Part shown: positions 24,850 to 33,821 of the stretch, in pieces
How the letters are laid out: the number at the start of each line of letters is the position of its first letter
How positions within the stretch are numbered: the first letter of the stretch is position 1
NCBI RefSeq assembly: GCF_001449115.1
Contig: NZ_LAIJ01000009.1
Coordinates: 1,308,114-1,372,113, forward strand
Reading direction: 5' to 3'
Length of the DNA stretch: 64,000 nucleotides
Source: Occallatibacter gabretensis
GTDB lineage: Bacteria; Acidobacteriota; Terriglobia; Terriglobales; Acidobacteriaceae
The notes under the pieces: generated by a model
What the model was told of the DNA's origin: nothing
Database searches by the model: none
What the model saw: the letters and a program-made list of their open reading frames with translations, nothing else
Made by a program: the position numbers and the translations under genes

Positions 24850-25568
24850 AGAGCGCCTCGTTCTTCGTCCATCACTGCGGTCAGCGTCTCACCTTGGACT
24901 GAAACCGGGTGGAAGCGGTGCGCCTCCTCCGGAATCCCTGCTTCAGAGCGATTCAGCCGGATCGTTGTCGTCGGATAGGCCGGCGTCTTCGGGTTGGCAA
25001 TCTTGCTTGTCAGCACCACGCCACGCTGAATCGCCTCGGCCAGTATCGTCTGCCGCATCTCCGGGCTCTGGTTCCACCGGAAGCTCTTGCGCGGCAGAAA
25101 CGAATCGCGAAACCACTTCAGCGCAATAAACGCATGTCCGCCGCGCTCCGCCTCTGCCAGTGCTCCGCACAGCTCCTTCACGCGGCCGTCCATGTCAGCC
25201 GGCAAAATCATCTCGTCTTCGCCGTCATCATCCTGGTAATGCACTTCATGCACAGGCACGGTTGCCCGGGTCGGCCTTACAGGAGCCTCTTCCCCATCCA
25301 CGCGCTCAAAGTAAATTCGCAGCTCATCTTCTTCCGGCGACCACGATTCCGCCGAAGCGTTGCGGCGCTTGCTCCGCCCGCTTTCGCTGCACAATTCCAC
25401 AATTGCCTGGTAGCCCGGCGGCGCCAGAAAATGCAGCGCACGGGACAAACCAGGATCCTGCGAGTACCCAAGCTCAGCCAGCGCTTCCTCGATCATCTCC
25501 TCTGCATCCGGAATGCTTAAACTACTTACATCTACATTGGCCTGATATGCCCTGCTCGGCTTCATCAC
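24846..25568 (-). CDS. Protein of unknown function, translationally coupled to a PIN-like protein
   Basis: A 240-residue soluble, acidic protein beginning MMKPSRAYQANVDVSSL. A middle section (about 75-120) is rich in Glu/Asp and Gly and may be flexible. The C-terminal part (RKSFRWNQSPEMRQTILAEAIQRGVVLTSK) reads as a helix-strand domain with a basic patch and could be a DNA-binding region. No family recognised. The 4-bp overlap with the downstream PIN gene and the order partner-then-PIN resemble a toxin-antitoxin operon, but the protein is two to three times longer than a usual antitoxin. Confidence 0.75.
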   Translation of the reverse strand: MMKPSRAYQANVDVSSLSIPDAEEMIEEALAELGYSQDPGLSRALHFLAPPGYQAIVELCSESGRSKRRNASAESWSPEEDELRIYFERVDGEEAPVRPTRATVPVHEVHYQDDDGEDEMILPADMDGRVKELCGALAEAERGGHAFIALKWFRDSFLPRKSFRWNQSPEMRQTILAEAIQRGVVLTSKIANPKTPAYPTTTIRLNRSEAGIPEEAHRFHPVSVQGETLTAVMDEERGAL

Positions 25569-26053
25569 TGACTCTCCGTATCCGCTTAACTATTCTTCTC
25601 GCAAGAATTCCAACGCACGGCCTGGCGGCCGGCTGTCTGTTATATGTGTGCCCTGTCTCATAGAGCGTTGCTTGTGGCTGCGCAACCTGCCCCGATGGCC
25701 CCCCGGCTGCTCCATGCCGTTGCGAGCGTTCTTATGTGCCGGTATATCTGAGAAAAGGACCTTAACTTAAATAAGGTCAAGATAGGGTTTACCTAAAGTT
25801 GTTCCTGAAACTACCCCGGTAGTGTATATGAATTTCATAAAGACCGACACCCTCGAAGCACGTCCACCTTCATTGCCTACTGGAATGGACGTATCAACAC
25901 ACTGCCAGGATTCGGTGTTTGATTGGGATTGTAACCTGATTTCTATCTAACCCAGTCAGAAATCTGCCAAATTTCCATCCTGTGGAACGCTCCTGCTCTT
26001 GTTTCCGGTCTCCTCGGCTGCCCCGTCCTGTCAATCCCTCGTACAATAGCACT
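25569..26053. other. Divergent intergenic region with an operator-like palindrome
   Basis: About 485 bp between divergent genes. GACCTTA (25758-25764) and TAAGGTC (25772-25778), 7 bp apart, form a perfect inverted repeat centred on an AT-rich stretch. ACTACC-CC-GGTAGT (near 25813) is a second short palindrome. No small gene, tRNA or terminator recognised. Confidence 0.45.
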
Positions 26054-28564
26054 ATGCGTCGCTGTCTGTTGCTGATAGCCGGGCTTCTTCTACTTTCGCC
26101 CCGGTTCGTCCATGCGGACAACCCCGCCTTCGACCTGGTCGGACCAAAAGTCGATCTCCGCGTGAAGCGGGGCGACATAACGCTTCCGATTGCCCAAACT
26201 CCCAACCTGCTTCCCGGCGACCGGCTCTGGGTCCATGCCGATCTGCCCGAGACCCAGCTCAATCATTTCGTGCTTGTCGTCGCTTTTCTGCGCGGAGTCA
26301 CGAATCAGCCGCCCAATGACTGGTTCACTCGTGTGGAGACCTGGAATCCGAAGGTACGCAGCGAAGGAGTCTTTATTACGGTGCCAGATGGGGCCGAGCA
26401 GGCACTCCTGTTTCTCGCCCCGGAGACCGGAGGCGACTTCACCACGCTCCGCAAGGCCGTCCACGACCGGCCAGGAATTTTCGTTCGCGCCGCACAGGAC
26501 CTCGTCTTTGCAAGCTGGGAGCGCATGCGCCTCGATACTTATCTGGACGACGTCCGCGAGACCAACCAGATTGACGCCAAAGACCTGAAGGACCGCATGC
26601 AGTTGTCGGCTCGCTCGCTGGGCATCAAGCTCGATCAGCAGTGCTTCGATCGCCCCGTCGATCAGCAGGCCACCTGCCTTACCCAGCATACGGAAGGCGT
26701 GGTGCTCGACGACGCCAACGCACAGTCCCTGGTTACGCAGATCGCCAACGGTTCCACCGCCGACCTGATGAATCAGCTCAGCTATTCCAATATGGGCGGC
26801 GCAGGCCTGTACAGCCCGTACATCGGCGCCATCATCGATACGGTCAGGATTCTTTCTTCGCTCCATACCGCGCACTTTCAGTACATCCCCGCTCTTTCGC
26901 TGCCGACGAAAGACACCATGAATCTCCGGCTCAACGTTCCGCCTTCCTTCCGGGATCCCAAATCCGTCGTAGTAGTAGCCCTGCCGCCCATCGGCCCATC
27001 CAAGCCGCCACCGGTGCGCGATATCAACTCTATGGACGCCCAGTGCATCGAGAAACCCGATCTCGCTCTGCCCATCGACAACGCGCCGCTGATCTTCGGC
27101 ACGGATATGGCGCATGATCTTAAATTGCATATCGAGAGTTCGCAGCCCTATACGGATTTGCCGGTCCGGGCTGAGTCCACTCGCGGCGGCCTGATTCTGA
27201 CCGGCTCTCTACCCGCATTGCCTGTCGGCTCCTTTACCGCATCGCTGCACGGCAAATGGGGCTTCGATGACTGGGAAGGTCCGCGCTTCCGCCTCGTCAC
27301 AGCTGTCTCCGGCAAATGGCAAGTGGCTCCCGCCGACCAGTCCGCGCTCGTCGTAGGCCGCGAGGACAAGCTGCATATTCAGGGCGAGACTGCACAATGC
27401 GTCTTCAGCGTGGCGCTTCGCGAAGGGCCGAACTCCTCGAAGATTGTTCATTTCAAGTCTTCCGGTTCAGACCAGCTTGAGGTCTCCGTGCCGCTTGAAA
27501 AGGCGTCTCCGGGCCAGGTAACCCTTGAAATTCACCAGTTCGGAACCGACAAGCCCGATACAGTCTCCGTGAACTCGTACGCCGAAGCCGCATCGCTTGA
27601 CCGGCTCACTCTTTCAATTGGCGATCGCACGGCCACGCTCAAGGGAACTCGCCTCGACGAGGTGGCAAAAGCCGAATTTGAAAACATTGCCTGGACTCCC
27701 GACGGCCTGGCACGCGTGGAAGACTTTGATCGGCTCACGCTCAAAACCGACGCAGACACGGGTCGGCTCTCAACTACCGGCAGCTACAGCGCTAAAGTGA
27801 AGCTCCGCGATGGACGCGAGCTGAAGGTTCCGGTTACGGTGCGTTCATCCCGTCCCCACGTGAGCCTGCTTAATAAAGGCTCGCAGGTGGACGGCTCAAT
27901 CCCGGTCCATCTGGGTAGCGCAGAAGACTTCGCTCTCGATGCCAAGCTCGTCTTCTTCCTCAAGTCGGAGATCCCGCAGAGCTTTCCACGTAATGAGAAC
28001 GTGGAGGTCGCGGCGGCAGACGACAGCTTCCACACCATGCTTTCTATCTCCGACGGTTCTCTGGTCCTCGAAGACGCCCGCACAGCTCTCGGGACCATCG
28101 ATCCGCTTGCCAAATTCGGCCCCTCGGCCTTTGGCCCTCTGCGCGCCCGCGCCATCTCAGCCGATGGTGTACCCGGCGAGTGGATGCCGCTCGGCACACT
28201 GGTCCGCATACCTGCTTTCAAGGAACTGCGTTGCCCGCGCTCCACGGCCAAACCATGCACGCTGACCGGCAACAATCTCTTCCTGGCCCAGACCATCGGA
28301 GCTACGCAGGATCTCTCGGCCGGAGTCGAGGTTCCTCCGGACTTTACCAGCGGCCAGCTCATCGTGCCCCACCCGGTCAACGGCCAGCTCTTTCTTAAGC
28401 TCCGCGACGATCCCGGGACCGTACAAACCCTGACGCTCCCCGTCACTTTAGCGCCGCCCGGAACCCAGACCGCCGCCGGCCAGCCTACACCGCCAGGCCC
28501 AGCCGCAGCTTCGGCCCCAGTCCAGACGCTCAATCCGGCTGACACCCAGCAAAAGCCGGAATAG
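26054..28564 (+). CDS. Large secreted protein of unknown function
   Basis: An 836-residue protein with a clear Sec signal peptide (MRRCLLLIAGLLLLSPRFVHA). The ATG at 26054 matches that signal; the longer open frame from 25982 has no support. The first 300 residues (DLRVKRGDITLPIAQTPNLLPGDRLW, TYLDDVRETNQ) and later repeated beta-strand phrases suggest several beta-sandwich domains; the C-terminus is Pro/Ala-rich. No catalytic motif, TonB plug or polysaccharide export signature is seen. Probably a periplasmic or envelope protein. Confidence 0.78.
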   Translation: MRRCLLLIAGLLLLSPRFVHADNPAFDLVGPKVDLRVKRGDITLPIAQTPNLLPGDRLWVHADLPETQLNHFVLVVAFLRGVTNQPPNDWFTRVETWNPKVRSEGVFITVPDGAEQALLFLAPETGGDFTTLRKAVHDRPGIFVRAAQDLVFASWERMRLDTYLDDVRETNQIDAKDLKDRMQLSARSLGIKLDQQCFDRPVDQQATCLTQHTEGVVLDDANAQSLVTQIANGSTADLMNQLSYSNMGGAGLYSPYIGAIIDTVRILSSLHTAHFQYIPALSLPTKDTMNLRLNVPPSFRDPKSVVVVALPPIGPSKPPPVRDINSMDAQCIEKPDLALPIDNAPLIFGTDMAHDLKLHIESSQPYTDLPVRAESTRGGLILTGSLPALPVGSFTASLHGKWGFDDWEGPRFRLVTAVSGKWQVAPADQSALVVGREDKLHIQGETAQCVFSVALREGPNSSKIVHFKSSGSDQLEVSVPLEKASPGQVTLEIHQFGTDKPDTVSVNSYAEAASLDRLTLSIGDRTATLKGTRLDEVAKAEFENIAWTPDGLARVEDFDRLTLKTDADTGRLSTTGSYSAKVKLRDGRELKVPVTVRSSRPHVSLLNKGSQVDGSIPVHLGSAEDFALDAKLVFFLKSEIPQSFPRNENVEVAAADDSFHTMLSISDGSLVLEDARTALGTIDPLAKFGPSAFGPLRARAISADGVPGEWMPLGTLVRIPAFKELRCPRSTAKPCTLTGNNLFLAQTIGATQDLSAGVEVPPDFTSGQLIVPHPVNGQLFLKLRDDPGTVQTLTLPVTLAPPGTQTAAGQPTPPGPAAASAPVQTLNPADTQQKPE

Positions 28565-28576
28565 TTCGGAACAGTC

Positions 28577-28945
28577 TTAGGAAATTGCAGCGCGAACGCC
28601 AAGTTCGTCAGCCAACTCACCGAGCCGCCGGTCTCTGGTCCAAATCGATATGGACTTGTCCAGAAGAGCCGAAGCTATCAGATGAAGGTCCGTGATACCG
28701 ATTCCTCTTCGGAAGAGCTTCCGAAGTTCCACCAGAGCAAACAATTCATCAGTATCCGATACCGGAACCTGGTGTAACAGGGTCAAGTCATCCAGTACTT
28801 GTTCTCTGCGGGCGATTGAACCCAAGGCCAGCTCTAATCGAATGAGCGGATGTGTGGCAACTTCATCGTTTTGAAGCAGATTTTGTAGCGGCACTTCGGG
28901 TTTTCGCAAATGGTCAATCCAGACCGAGGTATCAACCAGGATCAT
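28577..28945 (-). CDS. vapC: VapC-type PIN toxin
   Basis: A 122-residue ribonuclease toxin with an intact PIN active site: MILVDTSVWIDHLR (Asp5), a Glu in LIRLELALGS, Asp in GITDLHLIASALL and Asp in IWTRDRRLGE. It follows the antitoxin with a 4-bp overlap, the normal VapBC order. Confidence 0.94.
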   Translation of the reverse strand: MILVDTSVWIDHLRKPEVPLQNLLQNDEVATHPLIRLELALGSIARREQVLDDLTLLHQVPVSDTDELFALVELRKLFRRGIGITDLHLIASALLDKSISIWTRDRRLGELADELGVRAAIS

Positions 28946-29136
28946 TCTTCCGCCTTGCGTCGTGGCGCGGCTTCCGCTGCCGGATCACTTCCTCCAAGAG
29001 CCGCCAGCCGCCGTGCCGCTTCGTTTCGTACCAGCCGCGTAAGAGCCTCTCTTACCAAGGCAGCCTTTTCCTTGATGCCGGTGTAACGCTCGGCCTGCTG
29101 CATCAGTTCGTCGTCGAGTGCGATCGTTGTACGCAT
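28942..29136 (-). CDS. vapB: VapB-type antitoxin
   Basis: About 64 residues from the ATG at 29136, which has AGGGG about 6 bp upstream; a first Met at 29154 is less likely. MRTTIALDDELMQQAERYTG is a ribbon-helix-helix type start; the acidic/basic C-terminus would bind the PIN toxin. An inverted repeat GCATC-AGTTT-GATGC (29161-29175) upstream is a candidate operator. Confidence 0.9.
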   Translation of the reverse strand: MRTTIALDDELMQQAERYTGIKEKAALVREALTRLVRNEAARRLAALGGSDPAAEAAPRRKAEE

Positions 29137-29160
29137 GGAAACCCCTGTATGCATATAATA

Positions 29161-29175
29161 GCATCAGTTTGATGC
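29161..29175. promoter_or_regulatory. Small inverted repeat upstream of vapBC
   Basis: GCATC and GATGC arms (6 bp counting the flanking A/T) with a 5-base spacer lie about 25 bp before the vapB start on the minus strand. An AT-rich stretch (TATTATATG on the minus strand) next to it could be the -10 region. Position suits autoregulation by the antitoxin. Confidence 0.4.
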
Positions 29176-29233
29176 TTAAATTCGTGCCTCTACGAGAGTG
29201 TCGCAGTACGTCGCAGGAATATTGTTGAGTTTT

Positions 29234-30418
29234 TCAGCGTAACTGCCGCAGCCGCGCGCAGGCCTCGTCCAGGTCAACGTCTTTCTTCGCAAAGCAGAAC
29301 CGCAGCAGGTTTTCGCCACGTCCTTTGGAGAAGAACGCACTGCCTGCCACTGCCGCTACTCCTGTCGCCTTCAGCAGCTCGCGAGCCTTCTCGGCAGCCG
29401 TCGCACCCGGAAGATTGGCCGCATCCGCCAGCACATAATAAGCGCCCGCCGGAACGCTCGGCGTCATACCCGCATCCCGTAGAGCTGACACAATCCGCTC
29501 CCGCTTCGACTGGTGATCCGCTGCAATCTGCGTATAGAAACTCGGCGGAAGCTGTTCAAGCCCCGCCGCCGCTCCATGCTGCAGCGCTGACGCCGCGCAG
29601 ACATACGTCAGATCGTGGAAGTACGACATTGCGCCCATCCACTGCGCCGGTGCCGTTACATACCCAAGCCTCCAGCCCGTCACCGAAAAGGTCTTCGAGA
29701 AGCCGGAGATAACAATCGTCCGCTCTCTCATCTCCGGCAGCGTAGCCGGAGCTATGTGCCGCTGCCTGTCATAGACAAAGTATTCGTAAATCTCATCGGT
29801 AAAGAGAAACAGGTCGTGTTCGAGGCATACTTCTGCCACCGCTTCGGTCTCGGCGAGCGTAAATACCTTGCCGCTCGGATTTGCCGGCGTATTCAGAATG
29901 ATGGCCCGAGTCTTCGCCGTCACGGCAGCTTTCAGCGCGTCCACATCCAGCGCAAAGTCACCATCGGCCAGCGGTACGAAAACTGGCTTCACGCGCATCG
30001 ACTTCAGGGTCGCCACATGATAGCCGTAAAACGGCTCAAAGAGCAGGACCTCGTCGCCCGGATTCAATAGCGCCATCACCGCGGCATGCAACCCGGCCGT
30101 TGCGCCGGACGCTACAAGGACCTCGCTCTCCGGGTCATAGCTCAGCCCGTAGTCTCGCTCCTGCTTGACGGCAATCGCCGTACGCAGCCGGCCAATCCCG
30201 TCCAGCCGCGTGTAAATGTTATGCCCCTCGCGGATTGCCGCAATCGCAGCTTCTTCCACCACAGCCGGAACCGGCGTGTCGCAGATACCCTGCGCCAGGT
30301 TAATACCACCCATCGCGTCGCAAGCCAAGCTCATCGCGCGGATCTCGGACTGCACCGCTCCGGGCGCAAGCTGACTTAGGTAGAGCCGTGATACAACAGG
30401 CGCAATCGTTTCACTCAT
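29234..30418 (-). CDS. PLP-dependent class I/II aminotransferase
   Basis: Fold type I aminotransferase of the aspartate/kynurenine/methionine aminotransferase group. The PLP lysine is K242 in SGFSKTFSVTGWRLGY; N180 in NTPANPSG and D208 in FTDEIYEYF are the expected cofactor contacts, and LAQGICDTP near residue 41 binds substrate. Length 394 aa is normal, with no signal peptide, so it is cytoplasmic. Substrate is not certain; methionine, aromatic or kynurenine-type activity are all possible. A perfect palindrome lies 32-51 bp upstream of the start codon. Confidence 0.93.
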   Translation of the reverse strand: MSETIAPVVSRLYLSQLAPGAVQSEIRAMSLACDAMGGINLAQGICDTPVPAVVEEAAIAAIREGHNIYTRLDGIGRLRTAIAVKQERDYGLSYDPESEVLVASGATAGLHAAVMALLNPGDEVLLFEPFYGYHVATLKSMRVKPVFVPLADGDFALDVDALKAAVTAKTRAIILNTPANPSGKVFTLAETEAVAEVCLEHDLFLFTDEIYEYFVYDRQRHIAPATLPEMRERTIVISGFSKTFSVTGWRLGYVTAPAQWMGAMSYFHDLTYVCAASALQHGAAAGLEQLPPSFYTQIAADHQSKRERIVSALRDAGMTPSVPAGAYYVLADAANLPGATAAEKARELLKATGVAAVAGSAFFSKGRGENLLRFCFAKKDVDLDEACARLRQLR

Positions 30419-30449
30419 GAAAGGCGCTCCAGCTACATCTTATCGTTAG

Positions 30450-30469
30450 CACAATATGGCTATATTGTG
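30450..30469. promoter_or_regulatory. Operator-like palindrome CACAATAT-N4-ATATTGTG
   Basis: Perfect 8-bp arms separated by GGCT in the region between the divergent aminotransferase and S53 protease genes, 32-51 bp before the aminotransferase ATG. Its position overlapping the probable promoter and its symmetry point to a transcription factor dimer; AT-rich arms with a CACAAT start recall GntR/MocR or AraC-type sites, but I cannot assign one. Confidence 0.55.
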
Positions 30470-30645
30470 TACCGTTTCTGGACGTCTGTAACGCCTTTTA
30501 AGTACCCCCGTGACGGGGACCCATGCAGTTTTCCACTCATGTTTTCCCGATCGTGGCTACATTAGAAGTAGTTAAGAACGGCCGCGGCGTGCATCTAACT
30601 CAATAAGTGCCGCAAGAAACTCTCCCGAAAGGAAGAGAACTCACT

Positions 30646-32826
30646 TTGAATAACCAGAGATTCTCCCCCACCGGAGCCTTTGCGCTCGCGGTAACAGTCT
30701 TTTTTGCATTTTTTTCCGTTTCCTTGGTTGTCTCCCAGGCTGCTCCTCAACGGCTCGCCGTCATGCGGCCTGACCCTCAGCCCGCGGTGCTCCCAGTCAG
30801 GCTTGGCCTCGGTCGAGATCTAGGGCTCCTCGCTGGCGAGACGCGGCTCGACCGCATGATTCTGCTCATGAAGCCCACGGCTGGCCAGCAGGCAGACCTG
30901 AACACTCTGCTCGCGGCGCAGCAGGATCCACACTCGCAGCAGTATCACCAGTGGCTCACGCCCGCGCAGTTCGGTGCACGCTTCGGCGCCAGCGCGGCAA
31001 ACCTCGCGAAAGCCTCTGCGTGGCTCCGCGCGAACGGCTTTAGGGTAGATGAAATTCCCGCAGGCCGCGGCCTCATTTACTTCTCCGGCAATGCCTGGCA
31101 GGTTGAGGAAGCATTTCACTCACCCATTCATCGCTTCGTATCTGCTAACGGCGAACATATTACCAATGTGGTCGCGCCCGAGATTCCCGCATCTCTCTCC
31201 GGCTTTGTCGCCGGCGTGGTCTCGCTGAATAATCTGCGCCGCCAATCAGCGATCCAGATGCACAAGCAGCTTACCGCGCGCCCGCAGTGGAACCTTGACG
31301 AATCGCACTACGTTTTCCCCGGCGACCTGGCGGCAATCTACGATATCAACCCGCTTTACGCCAGCGGAACCACGGGAGCAGGCGTATCTATCGCCATTGC
31401 AGGCCGCAGTAATATCCTCACCTCTGACGTGGCTGCCTTCCGCGACGCCGCAGCGCTGGCTGCTAATAAGCCCACGGTAGTGCTGCCTGACGGCAATTTC
31501 TTTCCCTCGCCCGGCGACCAGGCCGAAGCCACGCTCGATGTCGAATGGGCCGGCGCCATCGCTCCCGCCGCCAAAGTAACGCTCGTCTCTGAGGAGTCCA
31601 CGGCCACAACCGACGGTGTCGACCTTGCCTCCGCATACATCGTCAACAATGCTGTCGCGCCGGTTGTCAGTCTCAGCTTCACCTCCTGCGAGCAGGATAT
31701 GGGCGCATCGGAACTCACCTTCTACAACAGTCTCTGGCAGCAGGCTGCGGCACAGGGTATGAGTGTCTTTGTCGCCTCTGGAGACTCGGGTGTGTCCGGC
31801 TGTGATCTTGGCTCCGCTCAAGAGGGAACCCAGCCTGCGGTCAACGGCCTGTGCTCTTCGCCATATGCCACGTGCGTCGGCGGAACGGAATTTTCAGAAG
31901 GATTAAACCCCAACCAGTACTGGTCCACCACAAACTCGGCAGGCAACGTCTCCGCGCTCGGCTACATTCCTGAAACCGTATGGAATGAAAGTGCTGTCAA
32001 TGGAGGCACAGGCCTCTGGGCCAGTGGAGGCGGCATCAGTACTGTCTATCCGCAACCGTCCTGGCAGCAGGCAGTGAATGGCGCGGCAGCAGTAAACGGC
32101 ATGCGCGCCGTGCCGGATGTCTCGCTCACCGCTGCCGGCCATGATGGATACATCATCGTAGAGGACGGAATTGAATGGATCGTCAGCGGAACCTCGGCAT
32201 CGACGCCATCCTTCGCCGCCCTCATGGCGCTTGTTGTGCAGTCAAAGGGCGAAAGCCAGGGCAATGCGAATCCGGTCCTCTATTCGCTCGCCGAATCCAC
32301 CTCCGGCACATCGCAGAATTTCTTTCACCCAACGCCCTCGGGAAACAACGATGTTCCTCGCCTGCAGGGCTACTCTGCCAATGGAGATACCTATAACCTT
32401 GCCACCGGATTGGGCTCCGTCGATGCCGATCTGCTCGTATCGAACTGGGGAGCGCCTCCGCCTCCGCCGCCAACACTCACTGTTGCGGCACAGACCCGCT
32501 TCGTCACGGTTCTGATCAACACAAGCTCTACTTTTAACGTCACGGTGGCAACGGGCGGGTCGTTCACCGGCAACATCGCACTCAGCGTAACTGGTCTGCC
32601 CCAAGGCGTAACCGCGTCCTTAAGCCAGACTCAGCTGCCGAGCGCGGGAACCGTAGCGCTGACCTTCGCCGCCGGACCCAATGCGTCCGCGGGATCGTAT
32701 CAGGTTACCGTTCAGGCGCAAGGCGATGGAGTCATCGCTACGCAGCAACTCTCCCTCGCGATCGACGAACCTATCCTCAGGGGCCAGGCAAGACCAGTCT
32801 TCGGAGGAGTTCACACCGCTCAGTGA
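30646..32826 (+). CDS. Sedolisin (S53) family peptidase with a C-terminal Ig-like domain
   Basis: Secreted serine-carboxyl protease, active at acid pH, that digests extracellular proteins. A signal helix (about 10-32) is followed by the pro-kumamolisin domain (about 60-195) and the S53 catalytic domain. Catalytic residues, counted from the TTG at 30646, are Glu294 and Asp298 in QAEATLDVEW, Asp380 in ASGDSGVSG and Ser517 in SGTSASTPS. A PPPPP linker leads to an Ig-like domain (about 620-700). The TTG at 30646 has AAAGGAAG 10 bp upstream, while the in-frame GTG at 30607 has no ribosome site. The last codons overlap the convergent isomerase gene by 7 bp. Confidence 0.93.
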   Translation: MNNQRFSPTGAFALAVTVFFAFFSVSLVVSQAAPQRLAVMRPDPQPAVLPVRLGLGRDLGLLAGETRLDRMILLMKPTAGQQADLNTLLAAQQDPHSQQYHQWLTPAQFGARFGASAANLAKASAWLRANGFRVDEIPAGRGLIYFSGNAWQVEEAFHSPIHRFVSANGEHITNVVAPEIPASLSGFVAGVVSLNNLRRQSAIQMHKQLTARPQWNLDESHYVFPGDLAAIYDINPLYASGTTGAGVSIAIAGRSNILTSDVAAFRDAAALAANKPTVVLPDGNFFPSPGDQAEATLDVEWAGAIAPAAKVTLVSEESTATTDGVDLASAYIVNNAVAPVVSLSFTSCEQDMGASELTFYNSLWQQAAAQGMSVFVASGDSGVSGCDLGSAQEGTQPAVNGLCSSPYATCVGGTEFSEGLNPNQYWSTTNSAGNVSALGYIPETVWNESAVNGGTGLWASGGGISTVYPQPSWQQAVNGAAAVNGMRAVPDVSLTAAGHDGYIIVEDGIEWIVSGTSASTPSFAALMALVVQSKGESQGNANPVLYSLAESTSGTSQNFFHPTPSGNNDVPRLQGYSANGDTYNLATGLGSVDADLLVSNWGAPPPPPPTLTVAAQTRFVTVLINTSSTFNVTVATGGSFTGNIALSVTGLPQGVTASLSQTQLPSAGTVALTFAAGPNASAGSYQVTVQAQGDGVIATQQLSLAIDEPILRGQARPVFGGVHTAQ

Positions 32827-33656
32827 GCGGTTGCACCCGTCAGCTTTTCAAAGCCTGCCTTGATCTTCTCCGGAATCGACGCAGGCTCGTCGTTGAGCGA
32901 ATAGCTGATCTCAAGCACGGTCGCCGGAAGCGCTGGCAATGACTGCAGCATTCCGGCGGTCTTTGCCCAGTCGATCGTGCCATCTCCCGGCCACAGATGC
33001 TCATCGCGCACGCCGTGGTTATCATGCACGTGCGTGGATACAATCCGCTTGCTAAGGGTGGAAACAGCCTCGTCAAGGCCAACGGTCGCATGCGCGTGGC
33101 CCAGGTCCAGGCATACGCCCACTGAATCCAGGTGCCCAAGATCGAGAATCGTCACCAGGTGTTCCGGCGTGGTCGGCTCGCTCATCAGGTTTTCCACCAG
33201 AACTTTCACGCCTAGCGGCCGCGCAAATGCTCCCAGATGCTCCAGCGCAGTCATCGCATACTCAATCGAGCGCGGCGACCACATATCCGTGCGCTCACCC
33301 AGATGCACCACCAGGTGACGCAGCGGAATGTGCTCCGCGGATTCAAGCGCACGCTTGATCTCGTCCATTGCGTCAATGCGGCGCGCCTTGTCCGGATGCA
33401 GAACATTCACAGCCGGAGCACCGGCGCGGCCCATCTCGCGGTCAGGAAAGAGCGGCGCGTGCATGGAGAACGGCTCCAGGGGATTCGAGCGGAACCAGGT
33501 GGCAAGCTCCATCACATGATCGCGGCTCGTATAGTCGAAATGCTGGCGGGCGGCAAAAATCTCCACCGCCTGCGCGCCTGCGCGCTCAGCCAGCTCCAAC
33601 AGCCCCGGATGCAGGCGCTGATTCAGAAACAAGTGCGTGGAGAGAACCCGCAACAT
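32820..33656 (-). CDS. Sugar phosphate isomerase/epimerase-like TIM-barrel protein
   Basis: Xylose-isomerase-like TIM barrel (PF01261). Metal ligands are seen in VLVENLMSEP, VGVCLDLGHAHA, VSTHVHDNHG and TVLEISY. It probably isomerises or epimerises a sugar, inositol derivative or hydroxypyruvate-like compound; substrate unknown. The ATG at 33656 (MLRVLSTHLF) has AGGGG about 11 bp upstream and begins where relatives begin; the open frame from 33767 includes about 37 unlikely residues. Cytoplasmic, about 278 aa. Confidence 0.85.
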   Translation of the reverse strand: MLRVLSTHLFLNQRLHPGLLELAERAGAQAVEIFAARQHFDYTSRDHVMELATWFRSNPLEPFSMHAPLFPDREMGRAGAPAVNVLHPDKARRIDAMDEIKRALESAEHIPLRHLVVHLGERTDMWSPRSIEYAMTALEHLGAFARPLGVKVLVENLMSEPTTPEHLVTILDLGHLDSVGVCLDLGHAHATVGLDEAVSTLSKRIVSTHVHDNHGVRDEHLWPGDGTIDWAKTAGMLQSLPALPATVLEISYSLNDEPASIPEKIKAGFEKLTGATAH

Positions 33657-33821
33657 CAAATCGAACACCCCTGGTCGAATCTGCCAAACTGCGGAAACCC
33701 GGCCAACCCTACTCCCTATTGTCGCATTGTTTGAATAACTTACAGGTAGTGTCGAGTTAAAGTTCATGGTTACTCAACAGGCAACCATCCAAGCCGCGGA
33801 TTCGGCCTCTACAATAAAAAG

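Noticed and set aside
25160..25663. Plus-strand 167-codon frame opposite the unknown partner of the PIN protein.
   Set aside because: Pro/Arg/Ser-rich antisense shadow; the minus-strand frame has the ATGA coupling and a more natural composition.
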